Shown: piece by piece, positions 33,795 to 42,196 of the stretch | Numbering within the stretch: position 1 is the first letter of the stretch | Layout: the number at the start of each line of letters is the position of its first letter | NCBI GenBank assembly: GCA_031553235.1 | Contig: JAVBLS010000045.1 | Coordinates: 1-56,611 of the forward strand | Origin: Frigididesulfovibrio sp031553235 | GTDB lineage: Bacteria; Desulfobacterota; Desulfovibrionia; Desulfovibrionales; Desulfovibrionaceae | DNA: 56,611 nucleotides | Direction of reading: 5' to 3' | Made by a program: the position numbers and the translations under genes | The notes under the pieces: model-generated | Seen by the model: only the letters and a program-made list of their open reading frames with translations | Database searches by the model: none | Told to the model about the DNA's origin: nothing

Positions 33795-34847
33795 CTAGCC
33801 CCAGATGTCGCCGCAGGTATAGCCGTTTTGCCAGGGGTCTTCGGGGTCCACAACGTAGGTGTGGAAACCGGTGATCCAGGCCGAACCGGTAATTGTGGGC
33901 ACCACGGCCTTGTATGGGCCGACCGTGGTTTCTTCCAGCAACTCGCCGGTGAAGACGTTGCCCAAGATGCCGCCGTGCCGGAATTTTTTGCCCAGCGGCA
34001 ACTGTCCCTTGGCGTGGAGCACTGCCATCTTGGCGCAGGTGCCGGTGCCGCAGGGGCTGCGATCGATGGCCCCGGTCCAGGTGGCCGGCTTGTTCCAGTC
34101 CACCGCGCCTGAAGGCATGGTGACCACGTTCTTCCAGTCCATGTTCGACGCGTCGGGCGGGCCGCTCAACTGCGAAATGCTGATGCCTACGCCGGGGAAG
34201 TTCGGGTGCGCTGTGGGCAGTTGTTCCAGGGTGGCGTGGCGCACCATGGAGCAGATTTTGGCCAGCTCGGCGCCGTTTTCCGGCTTGATCTCCAGGCCGT
34301 CGAACTGGCGCACGTCGGCAATGGCATAGAACATGCCTCCCCAGGCCACGTCCACCACCACTTTGCCCAGGTGCGGCACTTCAATGGTAGCGTCTAGGTG
34401 CACGGCAAAAGCGGGTACGTTTTTGAAGGTGACTTCCTTGACCTTGCCGTTCTCACAACGGGCCTTGATGCCGATGAGCCCGGCCGGGGCTTCGAGAATC
34501 ATTTCGGTGTAGGGCTCGGTCATGGGCAGCATGCCGGTTTCCAGCAGGGCCGTGGAGACGCACAAGGTATTGCTGCCCGACATCAATGGGTATTCGGTCT
34601 GTTCCATGATAATATAGCCGGCCTGGGCCCCGGGGTCTTTGGCCGGAACGATCAGGTTGCAGCACATGGCCGGGTAACCGCGCGGTTCGCGCAGGAGCAG
34701 CAGGCGGATCTGGTCGTCGTTTTTCTCCAGCCAGCGCATCTGCTCGTACACGGAATTGCCGGGCACGGTGGGCACGCCTCCGGTGATTACCCGTCCCGGA
34801 ATGCCGCACTGCAAGTCGACGACATTGAACATACGTTTGAAAGACAT
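33795..34847 (-). CDS. proline racemase-family protein (hydroxyproline epimerase/dehydratase-like)
   Basis: A 350-residue cytoplasmic enzyme of the PLP-independent proline racemase superfamily. Family parts include VDLQCGIPGRVITGGVP (the normal D-x-H is replaced by D-L-Q-C), RGYPAMCCNLIVPA, and the second catalytic motif DRSPCGTGTCAKMA with its Cys. The first catalytic motif, usually MCGHGT, reads MSGSNT, so Ser90 replaces Cys. Such Ser/Cys members include hydroxyproline epimerase-like enzymes, while Cys/Thr members are dehydratases. The start MSFKRMFNV at 34847 has AGGAG six bases upstream. It stands alone with its own terminator. The substrate is not certain. Confidence 0.85.
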   Translation of the reverse strand: MSFKRMFNVVDLQCGIPGRVITGGVPTVPGNSVYEQMRWLEKNDDQIRLLLLREPRGYPAMCCNLIVPAKDPGAQAGYIIMEQTEYPLMSGSNTLCVSTALLETGMLPMTEPYTEMILEAPAGLIGIKARCENGKVKEVTFKNVPAFAVHLDATIEVPHLGKVVVDVAWGGMFYAIADVRQFDGLEIKPENGAELAKICSMVRHATLEQLPTAHPNFPGVGISISQLSGPPDASNMDWKNVVTMPSGAVDWNKPATWTGAIDRSPCGTGTCAKMAVLHAKGQLPLGKKFRHGGILGNVFTGELLEETTVGPYKAVVPTITGSAWITGFHTYVVDPEDPWQNGYTCGDIWG

Positions 34848-35094
34848 GTGCGACTCCTGTTGGCCGCGGGCGGTTGCGCCGCCGCACGGGTTGTTTCCGT
34901 CCGAAATCCCCTGCAATGATTTTATCCTTGAAGACCCCGCCGGGACAAGTGAAAAACGATACGTGGTCGCTGTTTTTCGCTCGGCCTTGGGCCGCTTGGC
35001 CTTGGCCCTGGGTCACCTGAATAAAGAATCTTCCGCCGGATATTGACCTTTGCCCCAAGGTGGACCACAACCGAACGGACAAAGGAGCTTCCAC

Positions 35095-36009
35095 GTGCGG
35101 GCCATTTTTTACGGACTTCTCGGCGCCTTCTTTTTCGCCTTCACCTTCATCTGCAACCGTTCCATGGACCTGGGCGGCGGGCACTGGGCCTGGAGCGCCT
35201 GTCTGCGCTTTTTTTTCATGTTGCCGCTTTTGGCCGCCATTCTTGGCCCCCGGCGCCTGCATCAGGCCCTGGCGCACCTGCGCGCCCACATCCTGGAATA
35301 CCTTGTCTGGAGCTGTGTGGGCTTTGGCCTGTTCTATTCTCTGGTCTGCTTCGCTTCGGCCCACGGCGAAGGCTGGCTGGTGGCCGCCACCTGGCAGGTG
35401 ACCATCATTGCCGGGCCGCTGCTGGTGCCCTTTCTCTACCGCGATCGTGACGGGCGGCCCGCCCGTATCCCTTTTGCCGGCATGCGCTGGTCTCTGCTGA
35501 TCCTTGTGGGCGTGGCGTTGATGCAGTGGGAGAACGCCGGTCGGGTATCCTTCACGGCCATGCTGCTGTGCGTGTTGCCCCTGGCCGCCGCGGCCTTTGC
35601 CTATCCCCTGGGCAACCGCAAGATGATGTGGGTTTGCGGCGATTCTGTGGATACCGTGCAACGGGTCTTCAACATGACCCTGGCTTCCATGCCGTTTTGG
35701 CTGCTCATCGCCCTGTGGGGGCTGGCGGCCCAGGGGCTGCCGGCTGCAGGGCAGGTGGGACAGTCCGCTCTGGTGGGGCTGTTTTCCGGGGTTTTGGGCA
35801 CGCTCTTGTTTTTCGGCGCCACCAGCCGGGTGCGGCGCAGCCCGGAGCGCCTGGCTGCCGTAGAGGCCACCCAGTCGGGTGAGGTGATTTTTGCCCTGGT
35901 GGGGGAGGTGGCCGTGTTGGGCGCGCCTGTGCCGTCGCCGCTTTCTCTGGCTGGCATGGGCCTGGTGTGCTTCGGCATGATCGTGCACAGCCTACGCTCG
36001 GGTAAGTAG
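35095..36009 (+). CDS. drug/metabolite transporter superfamily exporter (EmrE-like multidrug family)
   Basis: A 304-residue inner-membrane protein with about ten helices, matching the multidrug resistance efflux (DMT/EmrE-like) family. Its start AIFYGLLGAFFFAFTFICNR and central LPLAAAAFAYPLGNRKMMW are typical, and later GVLGTLLFFGATSRVRRSPE and AVEATQSGEVIFALVGE fit the second DMT repeat. Translation starts at the GTG at 35095, with AAAGGAG six bases upstream; an earlier in-frame ATG has no site. The TAG stop at 36007-36009 is formed by the edge of repeat R2 copy A. The substrate is unknown. Confidence 0.82.
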   Translation: MRAIFYGLLGAFFFAFTFICNRSMDLGGGHWAWSACLRFFFMLPLLAAILGPRRLHQALAHLRAHILEYLVWSCVGFGLFYSLVCFASAHGEGWLVAATWQVTIIAGPLLVPFLYRDRDGRPARIPFAGMRWSLLILVGVALMQWENAGRVSFTAMLLCVLPLAAAAFAYPLGNRKMMWVCGDSVDTVQRVFNMTLASMPFWLLIALWGLAAQGLPAAGQVGQSALVGLFSGVLGTLLFFGATSRVRRSPERLAAVEATQSGEVIFALVGEVAVLGAPVPSPLSLAGMGLVCFGMIVHSLRSGK

Positions 36010-36130
36010 AGCAAAGTAACTTTGAAAAGTTACTTTGCTCCAACAGCCGCGCCGAGGACACTTGCGGGCTCGTTCAGAAGCTCGCCGGCAACATGGTTGC
36101 ATGGGCAATTTCAAAATGAAATTGCCCTCG
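36007..36130 (+). repeat. MITE-like repeat R2, copy A
   Basis: Starts TAGAGCAAAGTAAC. The first 32 bases form a hairpin with 15-base perfect arms (36009-36023 and 36026-36040) and a two-base loop. After a spacer comes the R2 core GCGGGCTCGTTC...GCCGGCAACATGG. The right end is a hairpin GGGCAATTTCA/TGAAATTGCCC (36103-36127). It provides the stop codon of the exporter gene and lies just before nudC. Confidence 0.8.
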
Positions 36131-36153
36131 GGGCATAAATCGGGAGAGAAACA

Positions 36154-36963
36154 ATGGAAAACGACATACTCTGGTTCATCTTTCATGAAGGTCGGTTGCT
36201 TTTGCGTTCCGGCGAGAGCGGGCCGACGGCCCTGCCCGTGGCGGCCGAGGCGCCTGTTCCTTCCGCCTCGATCAAGCACAGCCTCGGTATGTTCCGGGGG
36301 ATGCCCTGTCTGGCCTATGCCGTGGATGCCTTGCCCGAAGACTCCGGTCTGGTGCCGGTTGATTTGCGCGCTTCCTACACCATTCTGGGCGAAGAGCCGT
36401 ACCTCGTGGCGGGCAAGGGCGCCGGGCTGCTCAACTGGGAAGTCTATTCCCGTTGGTGCCCGGGCTGCGGTGTGCCCACCGTGCCCGCCACACCCATTTC
36501 CAAACGTTGCCCAAGCTGCAACCGCGAGATGTTCCCCCAGGTGGCCACGGCCATTCTCGCCCTGATCCGCAAGGAAGAAACCACCCTGCTGGTACGGGCG
36601 CACAATTTTCGCGGCCCGTTTTACGGCTTGGTGGCAGGTTTTCTTGAAGTGGGCGAGAGCCTGGAGGACTGCGTGCGCCGTGAGGTCATGGAAGAAACCG
36701 GCTTGAGCATCGGCAACGTGACCTATTTCGGTTCCCAGCCCTGGCCCTTCCCCAGCGGCCTGATGGTCGGCTTCATTTCCGACTGGGTGGCCGGCGAACT
36801 GCGCATCGAACCCAACGAGCTCAAAGAAGCCGCCTTCTATACCCGCGACCGGCTGCCCGAACTCCCCCACCCGATCAGTCTGACCCGTCGGATGATCGAC
36901 TGGTGGAGGGGCGCAGGTGTTGAGGGGGGGCCACCCCCCCAAACTCCCCCGGCAGGGCGCTGA
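36154..36963 (+). CDS. nudC: NAD(+)/NADH diphosphatase (RNA de-NADding)
   Basis: A Nudix hydrolase that cleaves NADH to NMNH and AMP and removes NAD caps from RNA. The 269-residue protein has the NudC zinc ribbon (CPGCG...CPSCN, residues ~104-130). The Nudix box is GFLEVGESLEDCVRREVMEE followed by TGL. The NudC-specific SQPWPFPSG motif comes 17 or so residues later. The extreme C-terminus (EGGPPPQTPPAGR) is encoded by a G/C-run hairpin-like stretch and looks like a read-through extension. GGGAGAG lies before the ATG. It converges on selD. Confidence 0.95.
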   Translation: MENDILWFIFHEGRLLLRSGESGPTALPVAAEAPVPSASIKHSLGMFRGMPCLAYAVDALPEDSGLVPVDLRASYTILGEEPYLVAGKGAGLLNWEVYSRWCPGCGVPTVPATPISKRCPSCNREMFPQVATAILALIRKEETTLLVRAHNFRGPFYGLVAGFLEVGESLEDCVRREVMEETGLSIGNVTYFGSQPWPFPSGLMVGFISDWVAGELRIEPNELKEAAFYTRDRLPELPHPISLTRRMIDWWRGAGVEGGPPPQTPPAGR

Positions 36964-37001
36964 ACCCTCTGCTTCCTAGATGTCCGAAAGCCTGCGCTCC
37001 C

Positions 37002-38051
37002 TCACACCAGCTGCAGCCGGGGGCCGCCGGCGGGCGGCAGAACGCGGCCGATGGCGGCGGCGGCGTCCCCGGCTTCGGTCAGACGCTGCACGGCCTGCCT
37101 GAGTTTTTCTTCCGGCAGGGCTAGGATCATCCCGCCGGAGGTCTGGGCGTCAAAGACGATGTCCACCAGCAGGGGGTCGACGCCGGAGGCGATGCAGGTA
37201 TCGGCGGCGCGGAAAGCGCGGTTGGCGTGGCTGCCCACGGGCACCAGGCCGAGGCCGGCCAGTTCGCGGGCTCGGGGCAGCAGGGGCAGGGCGGCGCAGT
37301 TGATTTCCACATCCACGTTGGAAGCGCAGGCCATTTCCAGAACATGGCCGCCCAGGCCGAAGCCGGTGACGTCGGTGGCCGCGGCCAGGCGCAGATCGCG
37401 GATCAACTCCCCGGGCACCATGTTGAGCCGGGCGGCGGTGCGAACGATCGCGGCCTCCATTTCTTCGTGACCCTCCCAGGCGGCCTTGACGGCCGTGGCC
37501 AGAATGCCGGTGCCCAGGGGCTTGGTCAGCACCAGAAGGTCGCCGGGGCGAAGCCCGGCGTTGGAGGCAAAGTTGTCCGGGTCCACCAGGCCGGAAACGG
37601 CCATGCCGTATTTGATCTCGGCATCTTCGACGCTGTGCCCGCCGGCCATGACCGCCCCGGCCTCGGCCAGGGCCTGGGCGCCGCCGCGCAGAATTTCGGC
37701 GAGAATGTCGGCCGACAGATCCTTCAAGGGGAAGCAGACGATGTTCATGGCGCACCATGGCTCGCCGCCCATGGCGTAGATGTCGGACAGGGCATTGGCC
37801 GCGGCGATGCGGCCGAACTCGAAGGGGTTGTTTACGATGGGAGTGAAAAAGTCCACGGTCTGTACCAGGGCCTTGCCGTTCGGCAGGCGCACCACGGCGG
37901 CGTCTTCGTTGACCGAGGTCGAGGTCAAAAGACGGGAACCCGCCCGGGGGTCAACGGGCAGATTACGTAAAATGTTCTCCAGAGCCTCTGGAGGAATTTT
38001 GGCCGCTCACCCTGCGGCGCGGCTTTTATCAATCAATCGTTGGCTGGTCAT
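37002..38051 (-). CDS. selD: selenide, water dikinase; selenoprotein with in-frame TGA
   Basis: Makes selenophosphate from selenide and ATP, the selenium donor for selenocysteine. The open frame after the last TGA begins only near 37928. Upstream in the same frame, ATG at 38051 gives MTSQRLIDKSRAAG-U-AAKIPPEA, with TGA at 38009-38007 (codon 15). In SelD the matching stretch has GC or GU followed by AAK-type sequence, and this residue is the catalytic Cys/Sec with Lys soon after. Read through, the protein is 349 residues, normal for SelD. Later motifs are VNEDAAVVRL, TVDFFTPIVNNPFEFGRIAA, MAGGHSVEDAEIKYG, TDVTGFGLGGH and DAQTSGG. The 5' end overlaps the lysR stop by 23 bases. An ATG two codons earlier is another possible start. 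Confidence 0.95.
37977..38009 (-). promoter_or_regulatory. selD Sec codon and SECIS-like hairpin
   Basis: TGA at 38009-38007 is followed, 13 bases on, by CTCCAGA-GGC-TCTGGAG (37993-37977). This is a seven-pair stem, or six pairs with the loop AGGCT, which resembles the short G-rich apical loop of bacterial SECIS elements read by SelB. Confidence 0.75.
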
Positions 38052-39003
38052 AGGCATCCGCTTCCGGTTCAAAGCCGGGCACAAGGGAGAGAAGGTGATC
38101 CACAAAGGCCGAGGCCGCGGGGAAGGGCACCCGGCGGGAGTTCAACAGGCAGTAAAAGCGTCGGGCCGCTCTGACCCCGTCCAGGCGGAAAGCCAGTACC
38201 GTGCCCCGCTCCAGGGCCTCGCGGGCGCCCAGAAGGGTGGTCACGGCCACGCCCAGGCCGGCTTCCACATACTGCACTGCGGTGTTGGAACTGTCCACCG
38301 TGAGCCGGACGTTGAGAATGCGCGGGTCGTGCCCGGCTCCGCGCAGGGCGTCTTCAAAGGCCACCCGGGTGGTGGAACTGGGCTCGCGCAAAATCCAGTC
38401 CAGAAAACAGGCCTGCTCAAAGGGCAGGGAGGGCAGATCGCCCTTGAGGTCCGGCGGGATGAAGCCTTCCGGCCGGGGTGAGACGGCCGGCATGATCAGG
38501 ATGATCTCGTCTTCCAGCAATGGGGCAAAGGTCAGATCCGGGTCCGGGGCGCCGGCCCAGCCGACGATGCCGGCCATGATCTCGCCGCTGCGCACCTGGT
38601 GCAGGATGCGCTGCGAAGAAGAAACCATCACCGTGGGCCGCACCTTGGGGTGCAGACAGAGAAAGCCGGAGATGACCTCCGGCAGAAAGTGGTGCGCCGG
38701 AATGGCGCTGCTGCCGATCAACAGATCGCCCGAAACCTCGCTGGCCAGGGCGCGAATTTCCGCCTTGGCCGCCTCCAGGCCGTGGAACGCCTGGCGGGCA
38801 TAGCGATAGAGCACTGCCCCGGCCGGCGTGGGCAGCACCGTGCGGCCCATGCGGTCGAGCAGTTGGACCTCCAACTCCTTTTCCAGGCTCTGCACGTGCG
38901 CGCTCACCGTGGGTTGGGAAAGGAACAGGGCCTCCCCGGCCTTGGAAAAGCTGCGCAGCTCGCAAACCTTGCAAAAGGCTTCTATTTTACGAAAGTCGAC
39001 CAT
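38029..39003 (-). CDS. LysR-type regulator, selenium-metabolism associated
   Basis: A 324-residue transcription factor. The N-terminal winged helix-turn-helix is clear (FRKIEAFCKVCELRSFSKAG, ALFLSQPTVSAHVQSLEKEL), followed by a periplasmic-binding-like effector domain (SGDLLIGSSAIPAHHFLPEV, EAGLGVAVTTLLGA). Genes of this type sit next to selD in other Desulfovibrionales, and a selenium-metabolism LysR subgroup is recognised; the selD overlap here supports that role. The ATG at 39003 is seven bases past the proC stop and lacks a strong ribosome site, so it is probably coupled to proC. The effector is unknown; selenium status is an inference. Confidence 0.85.
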   Translation of the reverse strand: MVDFRKIEAFCKVCELRSFSKAGEALFLSQPTVSAHVQSLEKELEVQLLDRMGRTVLPTPAGAVLYRYARQAFHGLEAAKAEIRALASEVSGDLLIGSSAIPAHHFLPEVISGFLCLHPKVRPTVMVSSSQRILHQVRSGEIMAGIVGWAGAPDPDLTFAPLLEDEIILIMPAVSPRPEGFIPPDLKGDLPSLPFEQACFLDWILREPSSTTRVAFEDALRGAGHDPRILNVRLTVDSSNTAVQYVEAGLGVAVTTLLGAREALERGTVLAFRLDGVRAARRFYCLLNSRRVPFPAASAFVDHLLSLVPGFEPEADAYDQPTID

Positions 39004-39010
39004 AGGGTGA

Positions 39011-39829
39011 TCAGCTGTTTTCCTTCTCCATTTCCTGGCCCCGGCGCATGGCCGAAAGCACCGCGTCGATGATGTGGCCGCGCATGCCGGTGCGGTCCAG
39101 ATGGTTGGAGCCGGCAATGGTCTGGCCGCCGGGTGAGGTCACCTGTTCGCGCAATACGGCCGGGTGCAGACCGCTTTCTTCGGCCAGCACGGCGCAACCC
39201 GCGAACAGCCCGAAGACCAGGCCGGTCGCCTCGGGCCTGGGCAGCCCCATGGTTACCCCGGCCTCAATGAAGGCATCGGCAATCTGGAATATATACGAGG
39301 GCCCGCAGCCGGCCAGAGCGGAAAAGATGTTGATCTTGCTTTCCGGCAACAGCAGCACCTGGCCCAAGGACGAGAACAGGCCGTACAGATCTTGCTTGTG
39401 GGCTTCGCCGAGCTTTTCGTCGTCCAGGCACAGGCCGAACTGCCCCCGGCCCACGGTGACCAGGGTGTTCGGCATGACCCGGGCCACCGGGCAGACCCCG
39501 CCGGAGGCTTCGCGCATCTTGGCCAGGGAATAGCCCGCGGCCATGGAGACCAGTACCTTTTGCGGCGTCAGGGCCGGGGCGATCTCGCGAATGATCGCCC
39601 CCATCTGGTAGGGCTTGACCGCCGGCAGGATATAGTCCGAAAAGGCGGCCAGTTCTTTGGCGTCCGTACAGACCACGGCGCCCATGGCTTCCAGGGGGCT
39701 GGCCTTGGCGATGTTGCGGGCGTATACGTACAGGGCGCCTCCGCCGGCCGGCAAGGCCCGGGTCAGAATGCCTCTGGCCAGGCCGCCGCCCATGTTGCCG
39801 CAACCGATGATGCCGATGCGCGCGTTCAT
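39011..39829 (-). CDS. proC: pyrroline-5-carboxylate reductase
   Basis: Final step of proline synthesis, reducing 1-pyrroline-5-carboxylate with NADPH. The 272-residue protein has the N-terminal Rossmann motif IGIIGCGNMGGGLARGI. PAVKPYQM and ARVMPNTLVTVGRGQ follow. The C-terminal P5CR signature is SALAGCGPSYIFQIADAFIE with EQVTSPGGQTIAG and L near the end. Its ATG overlaps the ndk stop by four bases (ATGA). Confidence 0.97.
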   Translation of the reverse strand: MNARIGIIGCGNMGGGLARGILTRALPAGGGALYVYARNIAKASPLEAMGAVVCTDAKELAAFSDYILPAVKPYQMGAIIREIAPALTPQKVLVSMAAGYSLAKMREASGGVCPVARVMPNTLVTVGRGQFGLCLDDEKLGEAHKQDLYGLFSSLGQVLLLPESKINIFSALAGCGPSYIFQIADAFIEAGVTMGLPRPEATGLVFGLFAGCAVLAEESGLHPAVLREQVTSPGGQTIAGSNHLDRTGMRGHIIDAVLSAMRRGQEMEKENS

Positions 39830-40245
39830 TCCGTCAGCTCCAGTCTGCTGAAGAAGTAAGGAATTTCCGCGGCGGCCGTGTCTTCGCCGTCCGAACCGTG
39901 CACGGAGTTGGCTTCAAGACTCACGGCAAAGCGCTTGCGGATGCTGCCTTCCTCGGCCTGGGCCGGGTTGGTTGCGCCCATGAGCCTGCGGTAGCGGGCA
40001 ATGGCGTCGTCGCCCTGAAGCACGGCGGCCACGATGGGGCCGGAGGCCATATAGGTGCACAGGCTGTCGAAAAAGGGACGCGCCCGATGGACTGCGTAAA
40101 AGCCTTCGGCCTGGGCCTTGCTGAGGTGCAGCATCTTCAGGCCCACGACCTCCAGGCCGCTTTCCCGGATCATTTCCAGAATGGCTCCGGTCAGGCCGCG
40201 CTCCACGGCATCGGGCTTGATCAGGCAGAGGGTGCGCAGACTCAT
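39826..40245 (-). CDS. ndk: nucleoside diphosphate kinase
   Basis: Transfers the gamma phosphate between nucleoside di- and triphosphates through a phospho-His intermediate. The 139-residue protein starts RTLCLIKPDAVERGLTGAIL and contains YMASGPIVAAVLQG, GATNPAQAEEGSIRKRFA and the active-site NSVHGSDG. AAGGAG lies nine bases before the ATG. It is the first gene of ndk-proC-lysR-selD. A sigma-70 promoter-like pair lies about 40 bases upstream. Confidence 0.97.
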   Translation of the reverse strand: MSLRTLCLIKPDAVERGLTGAILEMIRESGLEVVGLKMLHLSKAQAEGFYAVHRARPFFDSLCTYMASGPIVAAVLQGDDAIARYRRLMGATNPAQAEEGSIRKRFAVSLEANSVHGSDGEDTAAAEIPYFFSRLELTE

Positions 40246-40282
40246 GGGCAGTGCTCCTTGTTGGTGGTGTCGGAAACGGCTA

Positions 40283-40311
40283 TTTCTAGCCTGTGTGCGC
40301 CTGGAGCGCAA
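40283..40311 (-). promoter_or_regulatory. probable sigma-70 promoter of ndk-proC-lysR-selD
   Basis: On the minus strand TTGCGC (40311-40306) and TAGAAA (40288-40283) are 17 bases apart, 38 bases before the ndk ATG. Confidence 0.5.
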
Positions 40312-40371
40312 GCCACCGCTTGCCTTTGCCTGCAATTTGTGCAATTTCTTGCAGGAAATTTGGGCGGACAC

Positions 40372-42030
40372 ATGGATATTGCAGGCAAGAAACGCGAGCG
40401 CAATGCTTTGATCTGGGCCGTGGTCACATTGCTGATCATCGGCACGACCCTTTCTGTGACCACCTGGCAGAGTCTGCGCCGTCAGACCGAAGTGGAAGAG
40501 GCGCACCTCTTTTACACCGCACGGGCGGTGTTTCTGGCTGTGGAAAGTTCGTTGCGGCGCGGCCCGGTGCGCCAGGGGCGCGATCACCTCACACCGCGCA
40601 CCGTGGATCTTTTCAAAGACCTGGAGCAGGGCGGCGACGTGCTCTTTGTGGGCATTATCGAGCCGTCGGGCGGTGGGTTGCTGACCTCGCACAGCGGTGC
40701 GTCCATACGCCTGCCGGCGGGGATGATCCAAACCCTGTTCGACACCGGCTCATGGACCGGCCGGGTGGACGTGGGCGGCCGCATCGCCTATGTCTACGGC
40801 AAAGAACTGGCCCCGGCCCGGCCCATGCACATGGGCATGGAAGATCCCGGCCCGGTTTTTCTGGTGGTGGGCATCGATCAGGAAAAGCAACTCGGCGCCT
40901 ATCGCGGCTTTCGCTACAACACCATGCTTCAGGCCATCTACATGCCGGCCGCGGCTCTGTTCGTCTGGGGCTTGGCCGTCAACTTTCTTTCGCGCCGGGA
41001 GCAGGCCCGCAAGGCGGTCGGTCTGGAACGCTTCCAGGCCAAGCTTTTGGACAACCTGCCCGACGGCCTGCTGACTCTGGACGCCGGGGGGGTGATTCGC
41101 GCAGCCAACCCGGCCGCCCTGGACATATTGCGCCGCACTCCGGAAGAACTGCTCGGCCGGACGGCCGAGGCCCTGCCCGCGCCTGTGGCCGCCTGCCTGG
41201 CGTCGCCGGTGGGGTCTTCCATCGGTCGGCGGGAAACCCGCCTGGACGATCTGTTTTTGGAGATCCTCTGCCTGTCGCTGAACGATGAGCCGGACAACGC
41301 CCTGCTGGTGCTGATCCGCGACCGAACCCATGTGCGCCGGCTGGAAGCCGGCCTGGCCGAGGCGGAAAAGCTGGCCGCCGTGGGCGCTCTGGCCGCGGGT
41401 GTGGCCCATGAGGTGCGCAATCCCTTGAGCTCCCTGCGCGGTTTTGCCCAGTACTTTGTGAAAAAACTTTCCGGCAGGCAGCCGGAGGAAGAATACGCCA
41501 AGACCATGGTGCGCGAGGCCGACCGCCTGAACCGGGTGATCACCGATCTTTTGTTCCTGTCCCGGCCCAAAACTCTTGAATGCACCGAGGCCTCTCTGGT
41601 CCGCGTGCTTGACGAGCTGGGAGGCCTGCTCAAGCTGGAGCTCGATCGCAAAGGGGTGGCCCTGGAGCGCCGTCTTGAGGCCGAAGCCGTATACGCCGAC
41701 CCCGAATCACTCAAGCAAGTGCTGCTCAACCTGCTGCTCAACAGCCTGGATGCCTTGCCGGACAACGGACCGCCTGTGATCGTGGCTTCCGGCCGGGCGT
41801 CCGGCGGTGTCTGGATTGAGGTTCGAGATCAGGGCTGCGGCATGGATTCGGAACAGTCCGGCAAAGCCTTTGAGCCCTTCTTTACGGCCAAAGTCGGCGG
41901 TACTGGGCTGGGCTTGGCTCTGGTTAAACGCTTCATGTTGGATCACGGCGGGGGAGCCTCGCTTGTTTCGGAGCCCGGCAGAGGCTGCACCGTGCGTCTG
42001 GTGTTTCCGCCGCCGCCGGGCGCCTGCTGA
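40372..42030 (+). CDS. ZraS/HydH-like membrane sensor histidine kinase
   Basis: A 552-residue inner-membrane kinase. Helix 1 (residues ~12-32, LIWAVVTLLIIGTTLSVTTW) and helix 2 (~185-205, MLQAIYMPAAALFVWGLAVN) enclose a periplasmic domain of about 150 residues. A PAS-like region follows (LLDNLPDGLLTLDAGGVIRA). The kinase core has GALAAGVAHEVRNPLSSLRG (phosphorylated His), LNLLLNSLDALPD (N box), RDQGCGMD and GGTGLGLALVKRFMLDHGG. The layout matches ZraS, a zinc/envelope stress kinase. The start at 40372 has AGGAAA and GGGCGG upstream; tandem TGCAATTT repeats lie in the gap to ndk. Its partner regulator follows after repeat copy C. Confidence 0.9.
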   Translation: MDIAGKKRERNALIWAVVTLLIIGTTLSVTTWQSLRRQTEVEEAHLFYTARAVFLAVESSLRRGPVRQGRDHLTPRTVDLFKDLEQGGDVLFVGIIEPSGGGLLTSHSGASIRLPAGMIQTLFDTGSWTGRVDVGGRIAYVYGKELAPARPMHMGMEDPGPVFLVVGIDQEKQLGAYRGFRYNTMLQAIYMPAAALFVWGLAVNFLSRREQARKAVGLERFQAKLLDNLPDGLLTLDAGGVIRAANPAALDILRRTPEELLGRTAEALPAPVAACLASPVGSSIGRRETRLDDLFLEILCLSLNDEPDNALLVLIRDRTHVRRLEAGLAEAEKLAAVGALAAGVAHEVRNPLSSLRGFAQYFVKKLSGRQPEEEYAKTMVREADRLNRVITDLLFLSRPKTLECTEASLVRVLDELGGLLKLELDRKGVALERRLEAEAVYADPESLKQVLLNLLLNSLDALPDNGPPVIVASGRASGGVWIEVRDQGCGMDSEQSGKAFEPFFTAKVGGTGLGLALVKRFMLDHGGGASLVSEPGRGCTVRLVFPPPPGAC

Positions 42031-42061
42031 TTCGGCTACACCCATCGGAGCGGATGAAGTA

Positions 42062-42191
42062 TCAGAGCAGATTAACATTGGAAATGTTTATCCGCTCTGG
42101 TGGACGCGCAAGCGGACACCCGTTTGCGGGCTCGTTTGGAAGTCCGTCGGCAATATGCTTTCATAGACAATTTAAAAATTACATTGCTCTA
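42062..42191 (+). repeat. MITE-like repeat R2, copy C
   Basis: Begins with an imperfect hairpin CAGAGCAGATTAACATT/AATGTTTATCCGCTCTG (42063-42099). It continues through the R2 core (GCGGGCTCGTTTGGAAGTCC, GGCAATATG) and ends in TTGCTCTA (42184-42191), five bases before the next start codon. It splits the kinase and regulator genes. Confidence 0.75.
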
Positions 42192-42196
42192 AGATC

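Noticed and set aside
29714..34000. Right attachment site matching the tRNA-Ser 3' end
   Set aside because: No second copy of the T-arm/acceptor sequence was seen in the window.
34453..35988. A 511-codon minus-strand frame across the exporter and racemase-family genes
   Set aside because: It reads the exporter gene backwards and the racemase gene out of frame; both genes on the accepted frames have clear family motifs and ribosome sites.
40261..40371. Sigma-54 promoter upstream of the ZraS-like kinase
   Set aside because: No GG-N10-GC pair in the expected orientation; only tandem TGCAATTT repeats are visible.
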